Shown piece by piece: positions 7,812-16,848 of a DNA stretch of 29,140 bases (position 1 is its first letter; the number at the start of each line of letters is the position of its first letter). The DNA is from Flavobacteriia bacterium (GTDB lineage Bacteria > Bacteroidota > Bacteroidia > Flavobacteriales > Flavobacteriaceae). A model generated the notes under the pieces. It was not told the origin of the DNA. It ran no database searches and worked only from the letters and a program-made list of their open reading frames with translations. The translations under genes and the position numbers were made by a program. The stretch lies in contig DRQI01000343.1 of NCBI GenBank assembly GCA_011330545.1, forward strand, positions 1 to 29,140. The letters run 5' to 3'.

Positions 7812-9093
7812 CGTGCTTTTCCATATAATCTAGTGTTAAATTCACGAAAGTTTGTACGCCTAATTTCATTCCGCTTTCATCAATATAAAAATCAGGTGTA
7901 TGGTGAGAAGCTGCGTCTTCGGGTTTTACATCCAGCGGTTTTCCGCCAAGAAAAAAATACAAACCCGGTACTTCTTTTTGAAAATACGAAAAATCTTCTG
8001 CTCCGGTAATGGCATTTATCAAATGTACATTTTCTTTTCCTGCCGCTTTTTGTAAGGATGGCAACATTTCTGCCGTTAATTTTACATCGTTAAAGGTAAT
8101 AGGATACCCTTTGTCAATTTCTATGGTTGCATCGCCGCCAAAGGCTTTTGCAATAGCAGGTACTCTGCGCTTCATCTCATCATTTAATTTCTTTTGCATA
8201 CTGTAATCTAAGGTTCTAATAGTACCTATCATTTCAACTTCTTCGGGTATGATATTACTGCGCACACCTCCGCGAATCAATCCTACCGTAATCACGGCGG
8301 CTTCTTTTGTCAATTCAGTATCCCTACTTATAATGGTTTGCAACCCATTGATGATTTGTGCTGAAATTACAATAGGGTCAATACCACCCCAAGGCCTAGA
8401 ACCATGTGTTTGCTTACCCTTTACTTTAATTACAAAACGTTGCGAGGCTGCCATAATGCCGGCAGGCCGATAATTAATAACGCCTACATCTGTACCGGCA
8501 GCGATATGTAATCCGAAAATAGCATCAACATCAGGATTTTTCAAGGCTCCTTCTTCAACCATTAACTTTGCCCCGCCACTCTCGCCGGGAGGCGTTCCTT
8601 CTTCTGCCGGTTGAAAAATAAACTTCACCGTACCTTTAATATCTTTTTTAATTTTCGACAACACTTCTGCTGTCCCCATCAAAATGGCAATATGTGTGTC
8701 ATGGCCGCAGGCATGCATCACTCCGGTTTCAATACCGTTATAACTACTCGTAACTTTTGATGCGAATGGCACGGGCGTTCTTTCTGTTACCGGCAAAGCA
8801 TCAATATCAGCACGTAAAGCTACTACCGGGCCGGGTTTACCACCTTTTAAAATACCGACAACACCCGTATGGGCAACGCCTGTTTTCACTTCCATTCCTA
8901 AACTTTTTAAATGTGCTGCAATTTTTTTTGCCGTATTGAATTCTCTGTTTGACAACTCCGGATTTTCGTGAAAATACCGCCGCCATTCAATAACTTTTGA
9001 CTCTTCACTATCGATTAATTTTTTGATTTTTTGATTTTGGGCCTGAGAAATTACCGAGGCAATCATTAAGAATAAAAGGATTATTTTTTTCAT
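7804..9093 (-). CDS. Secreted M20-family amidohydrolase
   Basis: A 429-residue metallopeptidase-fold amidohydrolase of the M20D type (the group containing hippurate/IAA-amino-acid hydrolases and N-acyl-amino acid amidohydrolases). Motifs: RRYFHENPELS (38-48), GKPGPVVALRADIDALP (85-101), metal-site MHACGHDTH with His127, Cys129 and His131, catalytic/metal Glu164-Glu165 in FQPAEEG, GLH (His196), and GAEDFSYF near the C terminus. The lid/dimerisation domain starts around residue 215. I start at the ATG at 9093 because it begins a clear signal peptide (KKIILLFLMIASVISQAQ). An upstream in-frame ATG at 9147 would put 18 unrelated residues in front of it. Export suggests it deacylates or hydrolyses N-acyl amino acids or peptides in the periplasm. 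The substrate cannot be read from the sequence. Confidence 0.92.
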   Translation of the reverse strand: MKKIILLFLMIASVISQAQNQKIKKLIDSEESKVIEWRRYFHENPELSNREFNTAKKIAAHLKSLGMEVKTGVAHTGVVGILKGGKPGPVVALRADIDALPVTERTPVPFASKVTSSYNGIETGVMHACGHDTHIAILMGTAEVLSKIKKDIKGTVKFIFQPAEEGTPPGESGGAKLMVEEGALKNPDVDAIFGLHIAAGTDVGVINYRPAGIMAASQRFVIKVKGKQTHGSRPWGGIDPIVISAQIINGLQTIISRDTELTKEAAVITVGLIRGGVRSNIIPEEVEMIGTIRTLDYSMQKKLNDEMKRRVPAIAKAFGGDATIEIDKGYPITFNDVKLTAEMLPSLQKAAGKENVHLINAITGAEDFSYFQKEVPGLYFFLGGKPLDVKPEDAASHHTPDFYIDESGMKLGVQTFVNLTLDYMEKHAK

Positions 9094-9232
9094 GATGTAT
9101 TTAAATTTGAGTAAAACTACTAACTTTTTAAATGAGTTCCATAACAAAACGGGTAATTATTTAAACCGTGTGCAATAATTGTAACTTCTTTGTTTTAAAA
9201 TACTTATTATATTTAGCCAAAAATATAAAAGG

Positions 9233-10096
9233 ATGAAAACCAAGTTTTTAAATCTTTCTGAATTTATTTATAACAAATTTAAACAGTTATGGGAAAGCCA
9301 AACTACCAACAAGCTGGTAAGCTACGCATTGGTTATCATCTTTATTATTAGTGTAATTATCAGTTATTTAGACCGAAATAATTTAATTACACTGGGTAGT
9401 TTAGACGATTACTTTGCCAATCCTTTTTTTGCCATTGACATTACCTTTACCCTTTTATTAATCCTCGAGCTGTTAAGCCTCATCTTTGTGTTGCCGAAAT
9501 CAGTGGCAAAATCTGTCGGTAAGCAATTTGAACTTTTGTCGCTTATCTTTATCCGTTCAGGATTTAAAGAATTTAGCCATATCGAAATTTTTGAATGGAC
9601 AGCCATGAGCGATTCTGTTATCAATATGTTTGCGTATGCTTTTGGGGCATTGGCCATATTTATTATTTTAGGCTTCAATACCAAATTACAGTTACATACG
9701 CGGTTGACCGATACCGAAGATGACCAAAAAGAATTTATACAGGCCAAAAAACTCTTGGCATTATTACTTCTGCTAACTTTTGCCATTGTTGGCTTTTACG
9801 ATACTAAGATACTTTTACAAACCGGAAATTACTTACATTCTTTCCATTCGTTTTATACGGTACTTATTTTTAGTGATATTATAATTGTATTAATCGCCTT
9901 GCGATATACTTTAAATTACTACAAAATATTTAGGTATTCGGCTTTTGTACTCGCTACTATTTTTATACGTATTTCACTTTCTATCGAAGCTTATTACAAT
10001 GTAATTGTAGGAGTCATTACCGTAACTTTTGTATTGCTGCTCACCTTGTCTTACAATTATTTTTTGAAAGGCCTTCCTAAGAGGAAATTAAAATAG
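9233..10096 (+). CDS. Uncharacterised multi-spanning membrane protein
   Basis: A 287-residue inner-membrane protein with about six or seven hydrophobic segments, at roughly residues 28-47, 66-88, 131-150, 173-192, 206-225, 233-253 and 256-277. The N terminus (~25 residues) is amphipathic. The segment from 65 to 115 (FFAIDITFTLLLILELLSL, then QFELLSLIFIRSGFKEF) recalls helices S2-S3 of voltage-sensor domains, with acidic residues inside the membrane (Asp70, Glu79, Glu104). No pore selectivity motif or S4 arginine ladder is evident, so I do not call it a channel. It is divergent from the M20 gene. An AAAGG sequence lies just before the ATG, and a TTTG...TATATTTA pair (9189-9215) is a possible but tightly spaced promoter. 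Function unknown. Confidence 0.8.
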   Translation: MKTKFLNLSEFIYNKFKQLWESQTTNKLVSYALVIIFIISVIISYLDRNNLITLGSLDDYFANPFFAIDITFTLLLILELLSLIFVLPKSVAKSVGKQFELLSLIFIRSGFKEFSHIEIFEWTAMSDSVINMFAYAFGALAIFIILGFNTKLQLHTRLTDTEDDQKEFIQAKKLLALLLLLTFAIVGFYDTKILLQTGNYLHSFHSFYTVLIFSDIIIVLIALRYTLNYYKIFRYSAFVLATIFIRISLSIEAYYNVIVGVITVTFVLLLTLSYNYFLKGLPKRKLK

Positions 10097-10097
10097 A

Positions 10098-10128
10098 AAC
10101 CTCTTGGGTTATAGTTACTCAAGAGGTT
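10098..10128. terminator. Perfect 9-bp hairpin after membrane-protein gene
   Basis: AACCTCTTG (10098-10106) pairs perfectly with CAAGAGGTT (10120-10128), starting 1 bp after the stop codon of the plus-strand gene. There is no strong T-run, so termination is less certain than at the other terminators. Confidence 0.6.
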
Positions 10129-10144
10129 AATAAGTAAAAATCAC

Positions 10145-10195
10145 ACCTTCCAAGAAGGTGGCTTTTGGTTGCCCCTAAAAGGGACAATGAGCAAC
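10145..10195. repeat. Two further small hairpins between convergent genes
   Basis: ACCTTC (10145-10150)/GAAGGT (10154-10159) with a 3-nt loop is followed by GGCTTTT. Then GTTGC (10168-10172)/GCAAC (10191-10195) encloses CCC/GGG around a TAAAA loop. They may serve as terminators for the convergent genes. Confidence 0.4.
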
Positions 10196-10218
10196 AAGAT
10201 TATTATAAACAGACCAAA

Positions 10219-10251
10219 AGACCTGTCAGGTTTTGAAAACCTGACAGGTCT
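10219..10251. repeat. 33-bp near-perfect palindrome
   Basis: AGACCTGTCAGGTTTT (10219-10234) and AAAACCTGACAGGTCT (10236-10251) are perfect inverted copies around a single G. From memory, CCTGTCAGGTTTT-type palindromes recur between genes in many Flavobacteria-like genomes, so this is probably a copy of a dispersed REP-like element. There is no T-run, and it lies between two convergent genes. Confidence 0.7.
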
Positions 10252-10366
10252 GAAAAAGTTGGCAAAGCCAAGTAATTGTCTTGCTCTTCCTCCTTTTTAT
10301 TTATAATCATCTAATGTAAATAATTATAAAAAAACATCCGTTTTGCAAGCATAGGATGACAGGTTA

Positions 10367-13300
10367 CTACTTCAATTCCTTAAAATCTTTAAATAATGTC
10401 ACATTCAACCCCTCAATTTCTTTTCTATATGCGGGCCAATCGGTTTTATAAAAATTATTGATTTTAGTAATTACGTCGTTTACTTTTTTATTGGCATTTT
10501 TCACCAATTGCTGCTCTGTTTTTCCGGGAGCTTGCAATAATGAATTCACATAACGCCTTGCTGTAAAAAGATACGAAATAGTTGTAGGTACTTTACTCAT
10601 GGTAATACCTTGGCGTTTGTCTTCTTTGCCCAACATGGCATCTATTAATGTATCAATTGATTTTACTATCGAATCGGTTTTAGCAACAGCTTTTTTATAT
10701 GAATCTTCTTTTTTTGATTGTAATTGCTTTTTGTACTGTTGGGCAATCTTTTTAGATACGTTCAATTGAGTGATGGCTTTTCCGGCCAAGCCCATGGTAC
10801 CTTCTAACTGTTTCAACAAATTGTATTTGCTTTTTAATACGCTAAGCGGCATGTCAACCCTAGGGTCATAAGCCACACTCACAGTGGTAGAATCAGTTGC
10901 TTTTTTATAGGAAATGGCCACTTTATAATCTCCCGGCAATACAGTTATTCCCCTAGGCTCAGAAGAATTCTTTTTAGCAACTTTTCGTGAAGGGCCCCTT
11001 ACCCCTTTTTCTGTTAAACCCCAATAAGTTCTATGGATGCCGTTTTCTTTAGGGGCTTTGTGTTTTAAAGTCCTAATTAACTCATTATTAGAATTATATA
11101 TTTTCAGCGTAATCGAATCTTTTTCTTTCTTATCGGAAGTTTTCTCGAATTTGGGTTTATGGATACTAAAGGTTATCATGGCACCTTGCTTGCGGTTATC
11201 GCCATTAAAAATAGCATTGCCGCCAAAGCGGGTGCCATTGGCTTGTTGAATTTGATTGATATAGGCTTTTGGTGCTTTAAAAACCTTAATGGTTTTATTT
11301 AATTCACGTACGCCATGGGTTGCCAATTCTCGCAATGGCCTGATATCATCTATTACAAACATGGCTCTTCCGAAAGTAGCAATATCTAAATCGTGTTCGC
11401 GTGGGTGAATGGCAAGGTCCATGGTTGGTACTGTTGGGTAGTTTTCTGTCCATTTAGTCCAAGTTTTGGCTTCATCTAAACTTACGTATAAGCCCGTTTC
11501 AGTACCTAAGAAAAGTAATTTTTTCTGAACGGGGTCTTGTATCAATGACAATGAATAACCAAAAGTTTCGGGCTTGCCATCTAACAAACTCTCCCATGTT
11601 TTTCCATAATTTCGGGTTCTGAACAAGTAGGGTTTAAAGTCAAAATTCCGATAGTTATTCACTACGGCATAGGCTTCGCCGGCAGAAAAAGGCGAGGCTT
11701 TTATTTGTGCTATCCAGCTTCCTTTCGGGAAACTTTTATTTTTTGGTGTAATGTTTGTCCATGATTTGCCGCCATTTCTGGTAAGTTGAATTTGTCCGTC
11801 ATCGGTACCTACCCAAAGTAACCCTTTTTCTAGTTTGGTGGGGGTTATTACTAAAATAGTAGTATGATTTTCGGCACCGGTAGCATCCATTGTTATACCA
11901 CCACTTTCGTATTGTTTTTGCTTTTCGGGGTCGTTGGTGGTTAAATCAGGTGAGATGATTTCCCATTCATGGCCTTTATTGGTAGATTTATGTACAAATT
12001 GGCTTCCGAAATACAGAGTTTCACTGTCAAACGGATCCATGGCAATGGCGGCATTCCAGTTAAAACGCAATTTCACATCCGGATTGGGATGGGTTGGGCG
12101 GATGAGTTTGGCATATCCCGTTTTACGGTCATACCTGCCCACAAAACCTTGTTGCGACATGCCATAGCCGTAACGTGAATTTTTAGGGTCGGGAATTACA
12201 TCAAAACCATCGCCAAACATAATTTCTTGCCAGTATGAATTGCGTATGCCTTGTGCTTTTAGTGCGTATGCCGGCCCTACCCATGAGCCATTATCTTGCA
12301 TACCGCCATAGAGGTTATAAGGATATTCCATATCATAATTAATATGATAGAACTGCCCAACAGGAAGGTTTTCTACAAATCGCCATGTTTTGCCTTTATC
12401 GCGGGTAATGTTGAGTCCGCCATCATTGCCATCTATCATAAAGTTAGGGTTATCGGGATGTATCCACCAAGCGTGGTGGTCAGGGTGTACTCCTACATTG
12501 GTATTATAGGCAGGCATCAATTGTTTGAAGGTTTTTCCGCCGTCTTCACTTACATTCACATAGGTAAATACACTGTACAACCTGTTTTCATTTTTGGTAT
12601 CTACAAAAATATCTGAATAATAAAATGGACGGTTGCCAATTCCACTAAAACCATTATTTCCATCTAACCCACTTCCACTAGACCTATCATTAATTTTTCT
12701 CCATTTTATACCACCATCATTTGACTTATAGAGTGCATTTTTCTTAGCTTCAATTAAAGCATACACAATTTTTGGATTGCTTGGAGCAATAGCAATGCCA
12801 ATTCGCCCTAGTTCTCCTTTGGGTAAACCATCCTTATCAGTTAATTTTTTCCAATGCTCGCCGCCGTCATAGGTAATGTAAAGTCCCGAGCCTTTTCCAC
12901 CGGAGGTAAATGTCCATGGCTTGCGACGATGTTGCCACATGGCCGCTATTAATTTATTGGGGTTGGTAGGGTCTACTACCAAATCGGCGGCTCCGGTTTT
13001 GTTATTGACAAATAGAATTTTTTGCCATGTTTTTCCGCCATCGGTAGTTTTAAAAATGCCGCGTTCCGGATGTTCGCCCCAAGGCGAGCCAATGGCAGCT
13101 ACGTAAACGGTATTCGGGTTGTCTTTATCGATAATGATTCTATGGATATTTCTAGTTTTTTCTAAGCCCATTAATTGCCATGTAGCACCGGCATCTAAAC
13201 TTTTATAGATGCCATAACCGCCATTTAAACTATTTCTGGGGTTTCCTTCACCGGTACCTGCCCATATAACGTCAGGATTGCTTTGTTGGATAGCCAAGGC

Positions 13301-13561
13301 GCCAATAGAGGCAACGGCTTCTTTTTCAAAAATAGGTTTCCAGTCAATACCACCGCTTTCAGATTTCCAGATACCTCCTGAGGCAGCGCCTACATAGATA
13401 ATATCAGGATTGTTGGTAACAACATCTATGCATGTGATTCTACCACTCATGCCGGCAGGGCCGATAGCCCGCGGTTTTAGGCCTTTTAATTTTGTAATGT
13501 CGAGTTGTTGGGCTGTTAAAACAGAAGTTATAAAAAATACAAGGAAAGAGAATTTGTTCAT
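10367..13561 (-). CDS. Large secreted BNR/Asp-box beta-propeller protein (VPS10/sortilin-like)
   Basis: A 1064-residue exported protein with signal peptide MNKFSFLVFFITSVLTAQ. Residues ~20-720 form one or two beta-propellers marked by at least ten Asp-box motifs (S/T-x-D-x-G-x-T-W), including SESGGIDW, SLDAGATW, TTDGGKTW, TYDGGEHW, SNDGGIKW, TRDKGKTW and TRNGGKSW. These match the BNR/sortilin-VPS10-like glycosyl-hydrolase-annotated proteins widespread in Bacteroidota. A beta-rich domain (~750-890, with LKIYNSNNELIRTL and a VAYDPRV motif) follows, and the tail (~900-1064) is lysine-rich helical, ending with a 'TDWPAYRKEIEG' element. Asp boxes are structural, not catalytic, so an enzymatic role is not claimed. 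Such proteins are often annotated as glycosyl hydrolases without evidence. The gene stands alone, divergent from the TPM gene. Confidence 0.88.
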   Translation of the reverse strand: MNKFSFLVFFITSVLTAQQLDITKLKGLKPRAIGPAGMSGRITCIDVVTNNPDIIYVGAASGGIWKSESGGIDWKPIFEKEAVASIGALAIQQSNPDVIWAGTGEGNPRNSLNGGYGIYKSLDAGATWQLMGLEKTRNIHRIIIDKDNPNTVYVAAIGSPWGEHPERGIFKTTDGGKTWQKILFVNNKTGAADLVVDPTNPNKLIAAMWQHRRKPWTFTSGGKGSGLYITYDGGEHWKKLTDKDGLPKGELGRIGIAIAPSNPKIVYALIEAKKNALYKSNDGGIKWRKINDRSSGSGLDGNNGFSGIGNRPFYYSDIFVDTKNENRLYSVFTYVNVSEDGGKTFKQLMPAYNTNVGVHPDHHAWWIHPDNPNFMIDGNDGGLNITRDKGKTWRFVENLPVGQFYHINYDMEYPYNLYGGMQDNGSWVGPAYALKAQGIRNSYWQEIMFGDGFDVIPDPKNSRYGYGMSQQGFVGRYDRKTGYAKLIRPTHPNPDVKLRFNWNAAIAMDPFDSETLYFGSQFVHKSTNKGHEWEIISPDLTTNDPEKQKQYESGGITMDATGAENHTTILVITPTKLEKGLLWVGTDDGQIQLTRNGGKSWTNITPKNKSFPKGSWIAQIKASPFSAGEAYAVVNNYRNFDFKPYLFRTRNYGKTWESLLDGKPETFGYSLSLIQDPVQKKLLFLGTETGLYVSLDEAKTWTKWTENYPTVPTMDLAIHPREHDLDIATFGRAMFVIDDIRPLRELATHGVRELNKTIKVFKAPKAYINQIQQANGTRFGGNAIFNGDNRKQGAMITFSIHKPKFEKTSDKKEKDSITLKIYNSNNELIRTLKHKAPKENGIHRTYWGLTEKGVRGPSRKVAKKNSSEPRGITVLPGDYKVAISYKKATDSTTVSVAYDPRVDMPLSVLKSKYNLLKQLEGTMGLAGKAITQLNVSKKIAQQYKKQLQSKKEDSYKKAVAKTDSIVKSIDTLIDAMLGKEDKRQGITMSKVPTTISYLFTARRYVNSLLQAPGKTEQQLVKNANKKVNDVITKINNFYKTDWPAYRKEIEGLNVTLFKDFKELK

Positions 13562-13666
13562 TTTATTCGAATTGGTTAAAGAGCCTCTAAAGTAATTTGA
13601 TTTTTACGAAACTCCAACTTTTTTAACATTTAGCGTAACACATTTATGCGTAAGAACACTTATAGA

Positions 13667-13692
13667 TTGCAAGTACTTTTTTTAGTATCTTG
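13667..13692 (+). promoter_or_regulatory. Weak candidate promoter for the TPM gene
   Basis: TTGC (13667-13670) and TATCTTG (13686-13692) resemble the Bacteroidota -33 TTG and -7 TAnnTTTG boxes, but the -7 box lacks one T and the spacing is short. It would give a leader of about 30 nt before the ATG at 13729. Confidence 0.25.
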
Positions 13693-13728
13693 CGGTTACC
13701 AAAATTTGATAGTACTACAATTGACTAA

Positions 13729-14544
13729 ATGTTAAAAAAACACACTACATATTTTCGATTTTCACTTACTATAATTGTTACTTTACTAGTTACTTTTAGT
13801 AGTTTTTCACAAGTAGAGATTCCTAAAAAACCAGATTTTATTCCCCCGGTAATTGATAGTACTAATACACTATCTAGTAATGAAAAACAATTACTTTATA
13901 ACAAACTCAAAGTTTATGCAGATACAACATCTACTGAAATTTTTGTGATGATTCAACGAAGTACTTATGGAGAAAATATAGCAATGTATGCTACGGAATT
14001 AGGACATAAGTGGGAAATTGGAAAAAAAGGAAAACAAAATGGAGTGGTTATTTTAGTAGCTAAAGACGATAGAAAAATATGGATAGCTACCGGTTATGGT
14101 GTTGAACATTTATTAACGGATGCTTTGTCAAAAAGAATTGTAGAGAAAATTATCACCCCTGAGTTTAGAAAAGGCAATTTTTATGGGGGATTGGATAGGG
14201 CAACTTCTGCCATTATGCAGATAATGAGTGGCGAATATAAAGGAGTACCTCAGAGAAGAGGGGGAGATAGTGGTATCCCAATAGTATTTATTATTCTATT
14301 TATCATTATTTTAGTTATTATTTTATCGAATAGAAATAAAGGACGTGGAGGTAGAGGCGGTAGAAGGCGTAATGGTATGGGCTCGTTATTAGATGCTATT
14401 ATTTTAAGTAATGCCGGCCGTGGTGGTTTTAGTAGTGGCGGTTTCGGCGGAAGCTCGGGAGGTGGAGGTTTTAGTGGTGGTGGTTTCGGCGGCTTTGGCG
14501 GCGGCGGCGGTTTCGGTGGCGGCGGTGCTGGAGGAGGTTGGTAA
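13729..14544 (+). CDS. TPM domain-containing membrane protein with glycine-rich tail
   Basis: A 271-residue protein. The signal peptide (1-28, ending F-S-S-F-S-Q) is followed by a TPM domain (~35-165; YgcG/Psb32/MOLO-1 family) with its usual features: IDSTNTLSSNEKQLL, EIFVMIQRSTYG, GHKWEIGKKGKQNGVVILVAKDDRKIWIATGYGVE split across ~95-125, and FRKGNFYGGLDRATSAI. A transmembrane helix (~183-200) is followed by basic residues (RNKGRGGRGGRRR), then a Gly/Phe/Ser-rich tail (~225-271). The GGG-rich C terminus is typical of this family in Bacteroidota. The tail is encoded by GGC/GGT repeats at ~14408-14541, which also open a spurious frame on the same strand. TPM proteins are thought to act at membranes, some as phosphatases; the bacterial role is unclear. 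A short gene for a secreted protein follows 94 bp downstream. Confidence 0.92.
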   Translation: MLKKHTTYFRFSLTIIVTLLVTFSSFSQVEIPKKPDFIPPVIDSTNTLSSNEKQLLYNKLKVYADTTSTEIFVMIQRSTYGENIAMYATELGHKWEIGKKGKQNGVVILVAKDDRKIWIATGYGVEHLLTDALSKRIVEKIITPEFRKGNFYGGLDRATSAIMQIMSGEYKGVPQRRGGDSGIPIVFIILFIIILVIILSNRNKGRGGRGGRRRNGMGSLLDAIILSNAGRGGFSSGGFGGSSGGGGFSGGGFGGFGGGGGFGGGGAGGGW

Positions 14545-14558
14545 TCCCATTCTAAACC

Positions 14559-14573
14559 CTTCCCAAAAGGAAG
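14559..14573 (+). terminator. Small hairpin between TPM and DUF4468-like genes
   Basis: CTTCC (14559-14563)/GGAAG (14569-14573) with a CAAAA loop and a short pyrimidine-rich follow-up. Similar to the hairpin after alaS, and too weak to call a full terminator. Confidence 0.35.
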
Positions 14574-14638
14574 ACTTTAAGGATGTATTTGTAAATTTTA
14601 AAAGAAAAAGAAAAATATTTTAACTAAAAACAGGTACT

Positions 14639-15181
14639 ATGAGAAGAATTACTTTATTATTGTTAATAATAACAACGATTTCTTTTTCTCAAACTTTTAA
14701 AACGGATAACCCAGTAAATGATGAGATAGTTGTATCCGTTGATACTATTAGTAAAGTAGTATTGTATCAAAGAATGAATGAGTGGATACAAAAAAATTAT
14801 ACTTCACCTAAAGATGTGATTAAGGCTAGCATAAAAGACAATATGATTAGGTTTACAGGGATATCTGATGATATAGCTAATTGGACTATTGAAAAAGGGC
14901 AATTAAAGGGTACTTATTTTTACGGAGCAAAATATACAATTGAAATAAACTTTAAGGAAAATAAATATAAATTAAATTATAAGCTCGAGAATTTGATTTA
15001 TAATAATACTCCTGTAAATTACCTTTTAACAATTGGATTCGGTAAATCAGAAAAGTATAAAAAGAGATACAAGCTAGATGAATTTAAAATAAAATTAAAT
15101 AAAGGTCTAGTTAATAATAAAAATAAAATAGCGCTATCAATATATAACTACTTAATTGGTAATATTAAAGATGATTGGTAA
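14639..15181 (+). CDS. Small secreted DUF4468-like protein
   Basis: A 180-residue exported protein with signal peptide MRRITLLLLIITTISFSQ. The mature part has the pattern of the DUF4468/TBP-like fold proteins of Bacteroidota. A helix with LYQRMNEWIQKNYTS is followed by DVIKASIKDNMIRFTGIS, then alternating beta strands (GTYFYGAKYTIEINFKENKYK, NYKLENLIYNN). The C-terminal half is lysine-, asparagine- and isoleucine-rich. The gene is very AT-rich. Function unknown. It may share a transcript with the TPM gene, with a 94-bp gap and only a weak hairpin between them. It converges with der at 15232 and no terminator is evident in the 50-bp gap. Confidence 0.7.
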   Translation: MRRITLLLLIITTISFSQTFKTDNPVNDEIVVSVDTISKVVLYQRMNEWIQKNYTSPKDVIKASIKDNMIRFTGISDDIANWTIEKGQLKGTYFYGAKYTIEINFKENKYKLNYKLENLIYNNTPVNYLLTIGFGKSEKYKKRYKLDEFKIKLNKGLVNNKNKIALSIYNYLIGNIKDDW

Positions 15182-15231
15182 TGATAAACTCATAATCTTT
15201 TCATTTTGCGATAATTCGTGAGATACGCGTC

Positions 15232-16536
15232 TTACTTCTTCCTAAAATAAATCACAATAGGTACTCCGTGAAAATTAAACAATTCCCTCATTTTATTTTC
15301 TATAAACCGTTTGTAAGGGTCTTTTACATATTGCGGTAAATTACAGAAAAAGGCAAACTGTGGCGTTGGAGTGGGCAATTGCGTGCAGAATTTAATTTTA
15401 ACATATTTTCCTTTATAGGCGGGCGGTGAATTTTGTTTGATAATCGCTAGCATAGTATCGTTCAATTTACTGGTAGAGATTCTGTTTTTTCTGTTTTGAT
15501 ATACTTCTACGGCCGTTTCAATGGCTTTAAAAATACGCTGTTTGGTTATTGCCGAAATAAAGATAATAGGCACATCGGTAAAAGGCTCTAGTTCTTTTCT
15601 AATCTTTAATTCAAACTGTTTAGTGCTTTGGGTGTCTTTGGCAACTAAATCCCATTTATTGACCAATATGACAATCCCCTTTTTATTTTTTACCGCCAAC
15701 CAAAAAATATTTTGGTCTTGTCCTTCGAAGCCGCGTGTGGCATCTAATACCAGAATAGCCACATCGCAATGTTCTATAGCTCTGACCGAGCGCATCACCG
15801 AATAGAATTCAAGGTCTTCTTTTACTTTGCTTTTGCGGCGTATTCCTGCAGTATCGACCAAGTTGAATTCAAATCCGAAACGATTGTATTTGGTATCAAT
15901 GGCATCGCGTGTGGTGCCTGCTATATCGGTAACGATATACCTCTCTTCACCGATAAGGGCATTGATAAATGATGATTTTCCGGCATTGGGCCTTCCTACT
16001 ACGGCAAATCGGGGCAACGTATCTTCACTTTCCTCTTCTTTTTCGGGCAGGGCATCTATAAGAGCGTCTAATAATTCTCCGGTACCGCTACCGTTAATGC
16101 TGGCAATGGTATAATATTCGCCTAAGCCTAACGAATAAAATTCTACGGCATCGGCATTTCGTTTGCTATTATCTACTTTGTTGACGGCTAGTAAAACGGG
16201 TTTTTTTACTTTGCGCAGTAATTTTGCTACTTCTTCATCCAAGCCGGTAACTCCGGATTCTACATCTACCATAAAAATGATGGCATCGGCTTCATCAATG
16301 GCCAATTCAACTTGTTTGTCTATTTCGGCTTCAAAAATATCATCAGAGCCTACCACATACCCACCGGTATCTATTAGGGTAAATTCTTTTCCGTTCCATT
16401 CGCATTTGCCGTAATGCCTGTCTCGCGTAACCCCACTCACAGCATCTACAATGGCTTCGCGCCGTTGGATTAAACGATTAAAAAAAGTAGACTTTCCTAC
16501 ATTAGGCCTTCCTACTATGGCAACTATGTTTCCCAT
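15232..16536 (-). CDS. der: Ribosome biogenesis GTPase Der (EngA)
   Basis: A 434-residue, essential double GTPase that helps assemble the 50S subunit. The first G domain has P-loop GRPNVGKST at residues 9-17, DTGG at 56-59 and NKVD at 119-122. An acidic linker (~164-173) leads to the second G domain, with GRPNAGKSS at 181-189, DTAG at 228-231 and NKWD at 293-296. A KH-like RNA-binding domain (~350-434) with [13 protein letters not shown] and [18 protein letters not shown] closes the protein, ending in a basic tail. Every GTPase motif is intact and the length is normal for the family. The gene is monocistronic on the minus strand, with its start ATG at 16536. Identification is certain. Confidence 0.98.
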   Translation of the reverse strand: MGNIVAIVGRPNVGKSTFFNRLIQRREAIVDAVSGVTRDRHYGKCEWNGKEFTLIDTGGYVVGSDDIFEAEIDKQVELAIDEADAIIFMVDVESGVTGLDEEVAKLLRKVKKPVLLAVNKVDNSKRNADAVEFYSLGLGEYYTIASINGSGTGELLDALIDALPEKEEESEDTLPRFAVVGRPNAGKSSFINALIGEERYIVTDIAGTTRDAIDTKYNRFGFEFNLVDTAGIRRKSKVKEDLEFYSVMRSVRAIEHCDVAILVLDATRGFEGQDQNIFWLAVKNKKGIVILVNKWDLVAKDTQSTKQFELKIRKELEPFTDVPIIFISAITKQRIFKAIETAVEVYQNRKNRISTSKLNDTMLAIIKQNSPPAYKGKYVKIKFCTQLPTPTPQFAFFCNLPQYVKDPYKRFIENKMRELFNFHGVPIVIYFRKK

Positions 16537-16589
16537 GATTAAAAAAAAATTACTTCTTGAGTGAAACTCTAGAAATCATTAAAATTGTC

Positions 16590-16607
16590 ATTCCGCCAAG
16601 GCGGGAT
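16590..16607. repeat. Small GC-rich hairpin upstream of der
   Basis: ATTCCGCC (16590-16597)/GGCGGGAT (16600-16607) with a 2-nt turn and one T-G pair. It stands out in an AT-rich gap and resembles the 'GTCATTCCGCC..GGCGG' intergenic palindromes common in bacteria, so it is probably a dispersed repeat. Confidence 0.45.
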
Positions 16608-16639
16608 TCCGGCTGCAAAGATACTGTTATTAGTTTAAT

Positions 16640-16745
16640 GTTTTAGGTTTTGAGTTTCGTGTTCTAAGTTTGTTATTTGAGATATGAGATATGAGATGTG
16701 GGATTCGTTATTTGGGATTTGTATTTTACCATTTGTATTTTTCGG
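16640..16745. repeat. Low-complexity T/G/A-rich stretch with GAGATAT repeats
   Basis: Imperfect tandem copies of GAGATAT (16679-16697) within a run of TTTGGGATTTG-like words. This composition is typical of noncoding junk repeats in Bacteroidota. It lies under the N-terminal extension of the neighbouring reading frame and argues that translation starts further downstream. Confidence 0.55.
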
Positions 16746-16848
16746 GGTTTTATTAAAAATGGTATATTTAGGCTTTAAACCAATTAGAATGAATAAGCCG
16801 ATACATGATAATAAAATAAATAGGGTTCTATTAAAGCCTCGTTTTAAG

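Noticed and set aside
9094..9147. Upstream ATG for the M20 amidohydrolase
   Set aside because: It would place 18 residues before a classical signal peptide and block the expected export signal.
10367..13561. Calling the BNR protein an active glycosyl hydrolase or sialidase
   Set aside because: Asp boxes are structural; no catalytic arginine triad or acid/base set could be identified by eye.
5016..13720. Shared 12-mer ATAGTACTACAA upstream of the TPR kinase (5016) and the TPM gene (13709)
   Set aside because: A match of this length is expected by chance between AT-rich sequences in a window this size, and the positions relative to the genes differ.
14411..14623. Alanine/valine-rich open frame overlapping the TPM gene tail
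   Set aside because: It is the shifted reading of the GGC/GGT repeats that encode the glycine-rich tail; it has no independent start context or family.
16684..16848. 55-codon N-terminal extension of the two-TM protein, with an additional hydrophobic stretch
   Set aside because: It begins in tandem GAGATAT low-complexity DNA typical of noncoding sequence. The ATG at 16849 gives a coherent protein. The rejection is not absolute, because part of the extension is hydrophobic.
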